Source: Limibacillus halophilus | GTDB taxonomy: Bacteria > Pseudomonadota > Alphaproteobacteria > Kiloniellales > CECT-8803 | Assembly: GCF_014191775.1 (NCBI RefSeq) | Contig: NZ_JACHXA010000002.1 | Coordinates: 434,001 to 498,000, forward strand | DNA length: 64,000 bases | Reading direction: 5' to 3' | Part shown: one piece after another, positions 1 through 7,066 of the stretch | Position numbering within the stretch: position 1 is the stretch's first letter | How the letters are laid out: each line of letters opens with the position of its first letter | Program-made: the position numbers and the translations under genes | Notes under the pieces: generated by a model | The model's input: the letters and a program-made list of their open reading frames with translations, nothing else | The model's database searches: none | What the model was told of the DNA's origin: nothing

Positions 1-47
1 TTTCTTGAGCTTTCTATAAGTCGCAAAAAGGACATCTATTTCTTTCG

Positions 48-106
48 GGACGATCAGGGGGCGCCTAATCCGGGTATCACACCCCCTGTCGTCCTTCTTT
101 TTATTT
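48..106 (+). terminator. Rho-independent terminator of a gene left of the window
   Basis: A 13-bp stem with one bulged base (left arm 48-61, right arm 82-94) is followed directly by a T-rich tail, TTCTTTTTATTT. The orientation fits a plus-strand gene ending before or at the left edge. No coding sequence could be assigned to bases 1-47. Confidence 0.75.
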
Positions 107-154
107 ATGGGGCAAACCGTACCCGGACAGTAGCCCCGGCCCCCTTCGAAACTT

Positions 155-853
155 CTACGCCGTTGGCTGATGCCGGATCGTAGAACGTCTAATTTGTATG
201 AACTGAAACAGAGCGATCAGATGCGCGATGACGAAGAACGGCACCAGAAAGCTCGGGAAAACGTTCAAGGGCCAAACCTCCAGCGGCGCACTGGTGATCC
301 CGCCTGAAACCAGCCCAGGCAGCACGCCACTGGTCAGGTTGGCGGCGACGATGGCTACGACGAAATCCATCAACCCGAGGAGATGAAACGCGAGAAATCC
401 ACCATGCCCCGCAAACCTTGGGTTTGCCAAAAGCCTGCTCAACACGACCGCAGCTGCAAAGCCGATCGCCAAATCGCCCAACCCCGCCGGCCAGGCAAAG
501 ATTGGCGGCAATCCATCCAGGGCGAGCACCAGCAGAAACGCAAATCCTATGACCCGCCAAAGCTGCAGCGCCGTCAGCATCCGAAGATCCTGAGCAAGCA
601 TGAAGCGGCGGAACCGGGCCAAGAACGCAAATGCGAGCAGAAACAATAGAATCGGTCCGACGACTGTCAGCGCAATCGGTGACATCAAGCTTGGCTCTGC
701 GCTGGCCAACCAGCCCTTGGAACCGACCAAGTAGGCCAGAAGAAAGAAGAACGCCACGACAGCCAGCCCCAATGTCGCTCTTTTGGCGCACCAACGGCCG
801 TCGCCTCCGGTCACTTCGTATGAATCGGCCGTGTTGTCGCTTCCGTCGGTCAT
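155..853 (-). CDS. Unknown multi-pass membrane protein
   Basis: This 232-residue protein has a polar N-terminus of about 27 residues followed by about six hydrophobic segments (near residues 28-46, 58-80, 95-115, 120-140, 155-175 and 205-222), so it is an integral inner-membrane protein. I do not recognise the family or any catalytic motif. The ATG at 853 is chosen over a TTG one codon upstream because AAGG lies seven bases before it. It follows the MarR gene on the same strand, and the same palindrome seen in front of that gene (AGTGTA-N2-TRCAC) sits 16 bases before this start. It is therefore likely a target of that regulator, possibly an efflux or stress membrane protein; that role is inference. 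Confidence 0.7.
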   Translation of the reverse strand: MTDGSDNTADSYEVTGGDGRWCAKRATLGLAVVAFFFLLAYLVGSKGWLASAEPSLMSPIALTVVGPILLFLLAFAFLARFRRFMLAQDLRMLTALQLWRVIGFAFLLVLALDGLPPIFAWPAGLGDLAIGFAAAVVLSRLLANPRFAGHGGFLAFHLLGLMDFVVAIVAANLTSGVLPGLVSGGITSAPLEVWPLNVFPSFLVPFFVIAHLIALFQFIQIRRSTIRHQPTA

Positions 854-868
854 CAACTTGCCTTTTAT

Positions 869-882
869 AGTGTATCTACACG
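869..882. promoter_or_regulatory. Putative MarR operator, copy 2
   Basis: AGTGTATCTACACG contains a perfect inverted repeat, GTGTA-TC-TACAC. It lies 16 bases upstream of the membrane-protein start. A near-identical palindrome occurs at 1411-1424 in front of the MarR gene. MarR proteins bind short palindromes of this kind; the assignment is inference from repetition and position. Confidence 0.6.
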
Positions 883-924
883 CTTTTTGTTAGCCTAACG
901 CGCCCGTCAATTTCCTGTCGATGT

Positions 925-1407
925 TCAGACTCGGGGTTGTTTCGCCATCGAGATTACGTCTTTGAGATCACCAAGCAGTCCGTTCCAACGTTCTGGCCCG
1001 AATCCCTCCGAGAAGCGATTCTGCACCGTCCGCCACAGCGGCTTTGCTTCTTCGAACAACGCCCTTCCGTCATCGGTTAGGCGCACCTTGTGCACGCGCT
1101 GATCGCTACCCTGGCCTTGTTCGACTTCAATCAAACCGCGCCGCACCAATGGCTGCAGATTGCGGGTCAAGGTCGTGCGATCCATGACCATCAACGCGGC
1201 CAAACGCGTGATCGGCACCTCTCCCGCGAGGCTCAGGGTCCCCAACAGCGTGAACTGTGTCGCTTTCAGCTTCACCGGCCGCAGCGCCGCATCATAGGAC
1301 TGGGTAACCACCCGGGCCACACGGCGAAAATTGGCGCAGGTGCAAGCCATGATTTCTGCGGGTGATTCGCCCTTGCTTCCCGTCGATTTGCCGTCTCGCT
1401 TCTGCAT
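925..1407 (-). CDS. MarR-family transcriptional regulator
   Basis: This 160-residue protein has the MarR layout: an N-terminal dimer helix (about 20-45), a winged helix-turn-helix (about 55-115, with the recognition region around VMDRTTLTRNLQPLVRRGLI and the wing around GSDQRVHKV) and C-terminal dimer helices. The family binds palindromic operators and is usually released by small phenolic or oxidising ligands. A palindrome overlaps the sequence just upstream of the annotated ATG at 1407. A -35-like TTGACT and AT-rich -10-like bases flank it, so autorepression is likely. If transcription begins there, the true start could be the internal ATG at 1350 (MACTCANF), which would drop 19 residues. 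The cluster CTC near that residue contains two cysteines that could sense redox; this is speculation. Confidence 0.85.
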   Translation of the reverse strand: MQKRDGKSTGSKGESPAEIMACTCANFRRVARVVTQSYDAALRPVKLKATQFTLLGTLSLAGEVPITRLAALMVMDRTTLTRNLQPLVRRGLIEVEQGQGSDQRVHKVRLTDDGRALFEEAKPLWRTVQNRFSEGFGPERWNGLLGDLKDVISMAKQPRV

Positions 1408-1410
1408 ACG

Positions 1411-1424
1411 AGTGTATATGCACT
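1411..1424. promoter_or_regulatory. Putative MarR operator, copy 1
   Basis: AGTGTATATGCACT is an imperfect palindrome sharing AGTGTA-N2-TRCAC with the site at 869-882. It lies inside the likely promoter of the MarR gene, the usual place for an autorepressor site. Confidence 0.6.
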
Positions 1425-1587
1425 CTTTTCAATTTGCAGTCAAGTCCCCCATGGAAGTATTCTGGCACAATACGGAAGTGCTTGGCGCTCCGCCTCGCCC
1501 GAGGCATGCTATCGGCCAGCGCGATAGGCCCGGCCAATGCCGAGGCCGCAGGAGAGAGTTCCAAGCGCTCAACCAGGACTCTCGAAA

Positions 1588-3351
1588 ATGAAGTCACCTA
1601 TGCAAAAGCGAAGGTTGGCCGCTATCGTCGCCGCTGACATGGTGGGCTACAGCAAGCTCATGGAGCACGATGAGGCGGGAACGCATGCGCGCCTGAAGGC
1701 GCATCGCATAGAGCTGATCAACCCCGTCATCGACAGAACCGGCGGCAATATCATCAAGACCACCGGCGACGGCATGCTGATTGAATTCCCCAGCGTCGTC
1801 GACGCTCTGGCCTGTGCCGTGGAGATCCAGACCCGCATGGCACGGCGCAACAGCGACCTGCCGGAGACCTCGCGAATTGAGTTCCGAATAGGCATTAACC
1901 TCGGTGATGTGATCGTCGACGAGGACGACATCTTCGGTGACGGCGTGAACCTCGCCGCCCGCCTGGAGCAGTGCGCCGACCCGGGCGGCATCTGCGTCAG
2001 CCAGGTTGTCTACGACCAGGTGCAGGGGCGGATCGAAGTTGCTTTCGAGGACATGGGCGAGCGCACCGTCAAGAATATCTCCCGGCCGCTCCGCATGTAT
2101 CGTGTGGTGCTGGATGCGCCCGCCAGCAGCAGCCCCGGCAAGCCTGAGAAACCTCGGGGTGAAGACACCTCCGTCAGCAAGCCCTCCATCGCCGTGCTGC
2201 CGCTGGAGAACATGAGCGGCGACCCGGAACAGGAATTCTTCACCGATGGCCTGACCGAAGACATCATCACGGAACTGGCCCGGTTCCACGAGCTTCTGGT
2301 GATCTCGCGCAACTCGACCTTCACCTATAAAGGCAAGGCTTCAAACTTGAAGACCGTGGCTAAGGAACTGAACGTCGACTACATCCTGGAAGGGAGCGTA
2401 CGCAAGGCAGGCGACCGGATCCGCGTGACCGTGCAGCTGATTGAAGCAGACGAGGACCGGCATATTTGGGCGGAGCGCTACGACCGCAAGCTGGAGGACG
2501 TGTTCGCGATCCAGGACGAAATCACCACCGCCATCGTCTCCACGCTTTTCCGGCGGGTCGAAGACGCCACCCAGCGGCGCGCGAAGGTCAAACCAACGGA
2601 AAATATGCAAGCCTACGAGTGCGTCCTGGGCGCAAAGGTGCTGCACCACCGTTCGACGCGAGCGGATAACCTGGCGGCGCAGGAATTGATAAACCGCGCC
2701 ATCGGACTGGACCCCGGCTACGCCCACGCGCATTCCTGGCGTGCCTGCATTCTGGGACAGTCCTGGGTCCATGATTGGTGCGAGGACCGTGATGCGACCT
2801 GGAACGCCGTTCAGGACGAGCTTAGGACCGCCTTGTCACTGGACGACAACGACGGCGACGTTCACCGGATCCTGGCGGCGGTCGCCGTTGCTTCCGACGA
2901 CCTGGAAAAAGCCCGGTTTCACCAGGACCGGGCGCTCAGCCTCAACCCCAACTACGATCTCGTCGTCGTTCAACAGGGCGAGTTGCTGACCTGGGCGGGA
3001 AAGCCCGAGGACGGCATCGAGTGGATTCTCAAGGCCATGCGCATCAGCCCCTATCACCCCGAGCGATTCTGGGGTCATCTGGCACGGGCACAGTTCGCCG
3101 CAGAGCGCTACGGCGACGCCATCGCCTCCTTGAAGCACATCACCGGCTGCGACGCTCAGGCCCATGCCCTCTATGCCGCCGCCTACGCGCGCATGGGCGA
3201 AACCGTGGCCGCCAAGGCGCACGCCGCGGAGGCGCTGAAATGTGACCCTAAAATGACCCTGGAAACTTGCGCCGCCCAGCTTCATTACGCCAGCCAGGAG
3301 GAACGCGACGAACACCTCAAGGCACTGGCGGAGGCCGGTATCCCGGCCTGA
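1588..3351 (+). CDS. Class III adenylate/guanylate cyclase with TolB-like and TPR domains
   Basis: This 587-residue protein has a nucleotide cyclase domain at about 8-180. Both metal-binding aspartates are visible (D17 in VAADMVGYS, D61 in TTGDGMLIEF), as is the transition-state pair N121 and R125 in NLAARLE. It should therefore be active and make cAMP or possibly cGMP. Residues of about 198-330 form the TolB-like N-terminal domain common in these proteins (SIAVLPLENMSGDPEQEFFT), and the rest is TPR-like helical repeat. No membrane segment or signal peptide is visible, so it is probably cytoplasmic. The ATG at 1588 is preferred because AGGA lies nine bases upstream; an in-frame ATG at 1537 would add 17 low-complexity residues. 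The substrate and the input signal cannot be read from the sequence. It is a lone gene, convergent with the small gene after it. Confidence 0.85.
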   Translation: MKSPMQKRRLAAIVAADMVGYSKLMEHDEAGTHARLKAHRIELINPVIDRTGGNIIKTTGDGMLIEFPSVVDALACAVEIQTRMARRNSDLPETSRIEFRIGINLGDVIVDEDDIFGDGVNLAARLEQCADPGGICVSQVVYDQVQGRIEVAFEDMGERTVKNISRPLRMYRVVLDAPASSSPGKPEKPRGEDTSVSKPSIAVLPLENMSGDPEQEFFTDGLTEDIITELARFHELLVISRNSTFTYKGKASNLKTVAKELNVDYILEGSVRKAGDRIRVTVQLIEADEDRHIWAERYDRKLEDVFAIQDEITTAIVSTLFRRVEDATQRRAKVKPTENMQAYECVLGAKVLHHRSTRADNLAAQELINRAIGLDPGYAHAHSWRACILGQSWVHDWCEDRDATWNAVQDELRTALSLDDNDGDVHRILAAVAVASDDLEKARFHQDRALSLNPNYDLVVVQQGELLTWAGKPEDGIEWILKAMRISPYHPERFWGHLARAQFAAERYGDAIASLKHITGCDAQAHALYAAAYARMGETVAAKAHAAEALKCDPKMTLETCAAQLHYASQEERDEHLKALAEAGIPA

Positions 3352-3382
3352 CCTGTCATGCCTGTACCCGGCTCAATGGGGC

Positions 3383-3616
3383 TCAGTGACTGACGCCGAG
3401 GAAGGCATCCATCAGCAGTAGCACGGCGGCGCCTCCCGCAAAGACGGAGGCGGTTACATTGAGATAGACGGTCGCGGTGGTTTCTTCCTTGAGCGCTTCC
3501 AACGCCTCCCGGCAGGTAGGATGATCGGCGGAGGATCGTTTCTTGCTGACGGCAACGTAAATGTTCAAAGCAGTTGCGGCGGAAATAGAAAAAATTGAAA
3601 GCGCTTCCAGATGCAC
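3383..3616 (-). CDS. Small two-helix membrane protein, unknown
   Basis: This 77-residue ORF has hydrophobic segments at about 5-23 and 50-70, separated by a charged loop containing one cysteine (DHPTCREA). It starts at a GTG preceded by AAAAGG eight bases away, which supports translation. It lies downstream of the glycosyltransferase on the same strand, separated by about 180 AT-rich bases, and is convergent with the cyclase gene. No family recognised. Confidence 0.5.
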   Translation of the reverse strand: MHLEALSIFSISAATALNIYVAVSKKRSSADHPTCREALEALKEETTATVYLNVTASVFAGGAAVLLLMDAFLGVSH

Positions 3617-3798
3617 CCTGTCGACCTTTTATTATTGATTCTGCGGAAGGGAGACCCTCTCATAAAACATTCGCTGACTGATATGCATATTGCGAATAGA
3701 GGCTTCCACCACACTGCATATTGATTAAATAAATTTAGATGTATCCTGGTCAGAAAGATCCGAATTCCTGCCGATTCCAGCAATAAAAAACCTCTGAA

Positions 3799-5106
3799 TC
3801 AAGATGGTTTGAGGAACTTCCCCAACCGCGACATCACGTAGGTTCGCGACTCCGGGTTCTTGAACACGAGATCATAGACGATACGGGAACAGTTCAAGAT
3901 CATTAGGACCATGAGAAATCCCCAAAGAACGGGGGCCAACGGCAATTCCTCAAGCACCAAGAATTGATCCCAAGTGGTCCAGGAAAATTCTGACTGCAGC
4001 GCGGCATACTTCACTGCCAGGTCTGTATTCTCCCCAAGGTGATGGAAGAAAACCGGCACTAAACCTGTCCCAAGATAGTGGGCATAGAATGACAGGAGAT
4101 AAAGGCCGGCGACGAGTGAATATCCCACTTGTATTACTGGCCCCGAAAGCGCCATAGGTATCGCCAACCATGTGAGGTATTGTGCAGCAGAGGCTGGCGA
4201 CAATACCATGAAGATTAGAAACGTCAGATTAACAGCCTTTACAAGTGTGCTGCCGCTCTCGGATCGGCTGGGCTGTCCAGGCCGAAAACTTGATAACCAG
4301 GAAAGAGAAACGATCGCAATCAAAAGAATTGGCAACAGGGCTTCACGCCACGCGGGGAAGAACCAACCGATTCCCCAAAACCCGCTTGTACCTTTATACA
4401 CAAAAATGTTCCGAATGAGATCAGGGCCCGCAAGGTAAACGGGGAGCAAATACCCAACCGCCAGCGGCCATAACGTGCCAAGCACAAACCTGAAACGCGC
4501 CCGCCAACTTGGCAAGCAAAAGATAAAAGCAGGCAGCACTATCAAAGGAACGATTTTGATATTCAAAGCCAAACCGAGCGCCAGTCCCGCCAGAAAATAG
4601 GCTCGCTTGAACACTACGACATAGACCGCCAAGAATACCAAAAACATGAAAATTGGATCGGTGTTTCCATGCACGCCGCTCACGAGCAGCATCACTGGCG
4701 ACAGGGCAAAAAGCGCAGCCGTAAGCACGCCTCGGATTGGCCCTAATAGGAGCGAGCCCAAAGCCCAAACAAGCCAGAGGCTGCCAAAGTCGGCGATCAC
4801 CGACATCATCCTGAGCAGCGCCGAAAACAGCCACAGACTCTCACCGGAAACAGCGCCAAGAAACCATATGACGACCGCCATCAATGGCGGGTGATTGAAG
4901 TACCAGATATCCGAATAAATGCTGACGATTGAATTATTGCGCGTAAAATCGCTGAACTGCGCCCAATAAAGGACGTCATTTGTCCCCAATGTTTGAAATA
5001 TTAGAGAGATTTTAAGTAGAACGGAAAAAACCCCAACGACATTAATGGCATTTTTCCAGTTTGATTTTCCTGCCTCACTTGTGGGCTCTGTTTCTATCTT
5101 CCTCAA
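3799..5106 (-). CDS. GT-C type membrane glycosyltransferase (GT87/PMT-like)
   Basis: The protein has about 435 residues with ten or more hydrophobic segments. It carries features typical of polyprenyl-phosphate-sugar-dependent GT-C enzymes: an early luminal loop with acidic residues, an NHPPL motif after the first helices, HGNTDPIF in a membrane loop and NIKIVPLIVLP further on. It probably transfers a sugar from a lipid carrier to an envelope glycan or lipid; acceptor and sugar are unknown. The start is uncertain. A TTG at 5106 overlaps the stop of the small ORF upstream in a TTGA arrangement, while a GTG at 5169 would add 21 residues that do not look like a membrane-protein N-terminus. The gene is more AT-rich than its neighbours and stands apart from other glycan genes, which suggests acquisition by transfer. 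Confidence 0.7.
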   Translation of the reverse strand: MRKIETEPTSEAGKSNWKNAINVVGVFSVLLKISLIFQTLGTNDVLYWAQFSDFTRNNSIVSIYSDIWYFNHPPLMAVVIWFLGAVSGESLWLFSALLRMMSVIADFGSLWLVWALGSLLLGPIRGVLTAALFALSPVMLLVSGVHGNTDPIFMFLVFLAVYVVVFKRAYFLAGLALGLALNIKIVPLIVLPAFIFCLPSWRARFRFVLGTLWPLAVGYLLPVYLAGPDLIRNIFVYKGTSGFWGIGWFFPAWREALLPILLIAIVSLSWLSSFRPGQPSRSESGSTLVKAVNLTFLIFMVLSPASAAQYLTWLAIPMALSGPVIQVGYSLVAGLYLLSFYAHYLGTGLVPVFFHHLGENTDLAVKYAALQSEFSWTTWDQFLVLEELPLAPVLWGFLMVLMILNCSRIVYDLVFKNPESRTYVMSRLGKFLKPS

Positions 5107-5246
5107 TTCACCAATCGAACGACAGCTGCCACGACAGCAGAGATCGCGAGCCACCCAATTGCCATCCACGTCGCAGCTCGGCGGAGTTGACCTCCCACCA
5201 GCCAGAACCCGGCAAAGACCGCTGCCAGAAACAAAAATGCTTCCAT
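5103..5246 (-). CDS. 47-residue membrane peptide overlapping the glycosyltransferase start
   Basis: Reading from ATG 5246 gives MEAFLFLAAVFAGFWLVGG, a short basic loop (QLRRAATW) and a second hydrophobic stretch ending in RLVN before TGA at 5103. Two well-formed helices in 47 codons and a stop that overlaps the possible TTG start of the next gene by three bases suggest a translated, coupled small gene. The ribosome binding site is not convincing. It could instead mark a wrongly placed start of the glycosyltransferase. No family recognised. Confidence 0.4.
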   Translation of the reverse strand: MEAFLFLAAVFAGFWLVGGQLRRAATWMAIGWLAISAVVAAVVRLVN

Positions 5247-5629
5247 CAATTTGCGTTAGATCAGCAGGGCAAGCAATTGTATGACCGCCTTATGGCGGTT
5301 TAAAAACATAATTAACCTCTTTTTACGTGTGGTTTATTTTATAACGTATATTATTATTAAATTTGTCTGAAAATTTTACAATTAAAAATCGTGTTTTTCC
5401 GATCTGAAATGGCATTCACTGCTTGATCAGAAATACGTGTGAAACTGCGCTAAAACAGCTAATTGGGTTACTTTGTCGCGGCGAATGAAGCAGGTTTTAA
5501 CAACCTCATAAAAGTGACCCGGAAGCGGCTTGGTCGTCGTGGGAGTTTTTGTGTCAACGGCGGTAAGTCGTGCCGGGATCTCGCCAGGCGGTCTTGGTTA
5601 TTGAGCTCACATGAGGCGGCTAAACGTAT
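5247..5629. other. AT-rich intergenic region
   Basis: This 383-base gap has no convincing gene. It holds a 6-bp hairpin, ACCGCC-TTAT-GGCGGT, around 5283-5300 and a very AT-rich core at about 5305-5400 (runs of ATTATTATTAAAT). A smaller inverted repeat, AGGTT-TTAAC-AACCT, lies near 5490-5505. It probably contains the promoter of the membrane ORF and glycosyltransferase, but several AT hexamers compete and none can be chosen. Confidence 0.5.
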
Positions 5630-5947
5630 CTAGTTTGGGACCACGGCAAAGTCGGTCTCGGTGACGCCATTACTGATCGCGTGACACGTTGAACCATTGG
5701 ACTCCTTCTGACAGGCTTTGATTGCCACAGCGCTCATGCCGCTCGATGCACAAGGTGTTTTTGGGCAATAGGAATAACCACAGGATCGGCCGTCTTCCGA
5801 CAGGGCAAAGTAAGTGGCCTGGGGGTCATTTTTGTACTGCTTGAAAAAGGCATAGCAGTCGGCGGATATGCGAATCTGCTCTGCGCCCGCGCTCTCGGAA
5901 ATCAATGCAACAGATAGAAGGATCAACAGTGCCTGTACAAGTCTCAT
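5630..5947 (-). CDS. Small secreted cysteine-rich protein, unknown
   Basis: The 105-residue product has a clear signal peptide (hydrophobic core LVQALLILLSVALI, likely cleavage after SAGA or nearby). A mature part of about 83 residues follows with six cysteines (CYAFF, SCGYSYC, PCASS, KACQ, STCHA), fitting disulphides in the periplasm or outside the cell. The C-terminal part, with an ACQ...CHAI arrangement, resembles small repeated modules in secreted alphaproteobacterial proteins, but I cannot name a family with confidence. The ATG at 5947 is preferred over GTG 5950 because AAGG lies six bases before it. It is a single gene with gaps of more than 300 bases on both sides, so it probably has its own promoter. 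Confidence 0.7.
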   Translation of the reverse strand: MRLVQALLILLSVALISESAGAEQIRISADCYAFFKQYKNDPQATYFALSEDGRSCGYSYCPKTPCASSGMSAVAIKACQKESNGSTCHAISNGVTETDFAVVPN

Positions 5948-6271
5948 CACACGCCTTTTAGTGCCGTTCCATTACTAACTCGCAGGCCTACGCAAGGCCT
6001 CTATGCAGATGAAAAGCTCCGGCCCCAGTGCCGCTTCGGTCGTACAGAAGGAGACAGCCGTTAGAAATCTGTACCGTACCTTTTCCCTACATTGAGCGCG
6101 GCGTCCTGCCACCTATCATTGCGTATGGGACAAATTTTTTCCGTGGAGGTCAAGAAAAACGATAGTTACTTATATTTTTTACTATTTTTGCGGGCATCTT
6201 TCAGAAGCTATGGACGCCCCCTCTCGTAATAGTGGTGCGCGGTCCGCGTACCGCACGACAGGGCGGAGACC
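5948..6271. other. Intergenic region between tRNA-Glu and secreted-protein gene
   Basis: No gene is convincing in these 324 bases. An inverted repeat GGCCT-ACGCA-AGGCC lies near 5987-6001. An AT-rich palindrome (ATAGT ... ACTAT within T- and A-runs) lies near 6160-6196, and another inverted repeat, GTGCG ... CGCAC, near 6234-6256. The promoter of the secreted protein should lie at the left part. The AT-rich block next to the 3' end of a tRNA gene is compatible with a decayed insertion, but no attachment-site duplicate was seen. Confidence 0.4.
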
Positions 6272-6294
6272 AAAAAGCCGCCCAAGGGGCGGCT
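6272..6294 (-). terminator. Terminator of tRNA-Glu
   Basis: On the minus strand, AGCCGCCC-CTT-GGGCGGCT forms a perfect 8-bp stem followed by TTTT. It lies about 44 bases after the tRNA CCA end. Confidence 0.9.
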
Positions 6295-6337
6295 CGGTCG
6301 TCATGGAAAATCTGAAATCGCCGGTCGGCGGAACCGT

Positions 6338-6413
6338 TGGCGTCCCCTAGGGGAGTCGAACCCCTGTTTCCGCCGTGAGAGGGCGGCGTCCTGGGCCACT
6401 AGACGAAGGGGAC
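6338..6413 (-). tRNA. tRNA-Glu (anticodon CTC)
   Basis: The cloverleaf is complete. The 7-bp acceptor stem is GTCCCCT/AGGGGAC with G as discriminator. The anticodon stem is CCGCC/GGCGG with loop CTCTCAC, giving anticodon CTC. The T arm is CAGGGGTTCGACTCCCCT, and a genomically encoded CCA occupies 6338-6340. It has its own promoter and terminator and is not in a cluster. It would read GAG codons. Confidence 0.95.
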
Positions 6414-6432
6414 GTGGCCGGCGCAGGGCGGT

Positions 6433-6461
6433 GATATAACCAAAGACCGCGGCCCTGACAA
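6433..6461 (-). promoter_or_regulatory. Sigma-70 type promoter of tRNA-Glu
   Basis: On the minus strand TTGTCA (6456-6461) and TATATC (6433-6438) are separated by exactly 17 bases. The predicted transcript would start a few bases before the mature tRNA. Confidence 0.75.
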
Positions 6462-6539
6462 GGGCAATCCACCGCGCCGACGAATATTGCGCGGCGGCCA
6501 TAACGCGGCGGCGCGACTGTTGAGCCCCGCCGTACGCCC

Positions 6540-7034
6540 TTACCCACCCTTCTTGGCCTTGTAGGCGGCAATGGCCTGCTTGAGTTCCTCTTCTTCCTCG
6601 CAACCGAAGAAGCCACAGGCGTCGTCCAGGCGTTCAAGAACCTTCTCGGCTTCCGCCAGACGGTTGGTCTCCAGATAAAGCTCACCCAGATACTCCAGGG
6701 CGTAGATATGCTCGTCGTCGATCGCCAGAGCCTGATCGTAGTAACCCTCCGCCTCCTGGTACCGTCCGAGCTTGCGGGTGGCAAAACCCTTCAAACTATA
6801 AAGATCGGCGTTCTTGGCCTGACTCTGCTGCAGGCCATCCAGCTTGACCAGCGCCGCCTCGTACTGCTCATTGACGATCAGGGCGCGAACCTCCTTGAAG
6901 GGATCGTTCGTCCCGCTGTCGCCGCCCAAATCGGCGCGTGCGCCTCCCCCGGCCCCCGGCAATGCGATAAGCAAGGCCAGGAGAACCGCCGACGCCAGAG
7001 CGCCTACAGAAAAGGCTCTTTCTTGGAGATGCAT
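6540..7034 (-). CDS. Exported TPR protein
   Basis: This 164-residue protein has an N-terminal hydrophobic segment (about 8-30, ASAVLLALLIALPG) that looks like a signal peptide or anchor. After it come three TPR-like helix pairs at about 45-150 (EQYEAALVKLDG, ADLYSLKGFATRKLGRYQEA, IYALEYLGELYLETNRLAEA). A CGFFGCEEEEE stretch near the C-terminus has two cysteines that could pair. The ATG at 7034 follows GAGGAG/GGAG in good position. TPRs mediate protein contact, so it is probably a periplasmic scaffold; the partner is unknown. It lies 32 bases after the threonine aldolase gene and may be cotranscribed. Confidence 0.75.
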   Translation of the reverse strand: MHLQERAFSVGALASAVLLALLIALPGAGGGARADLGGDSGTNDPFKEVRALIVNEQYEAALVKLDGLQQSQAKNADLYSLKGFATRKLGRYQEAEGYYDQALAIDDEHIYALEYLGELYLETNRLAEAEKVLERLDDACGFFGCEEEEELKQAIAAYKAKKGG

Positions 7035-7066
7035 GTTGCTCCGCTCCTCTCACCAACGCATGGGCG

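Noticed and set aside
3785..3814. Terminator after the glycosyltransferase
   Set aside because: A T6 run is present on the minus strand, but only a 4-bp CCTC/GAGG stem with a 16-base loop precedes it.
5283..5300. Terminator at the ACCGCC-TTAT-GGCGGT hairpin
   Set aside because: The stem is good, but no T-run follows on either strand; the adjacent tract is TTTAAAAA.
6338..6413. Attachment-site duplication of the tRNA-Glu 3' end
   Set aside because: I looked for a copy of the T-arm and acceptor 3' sequence in 1-6300 and did not see one.
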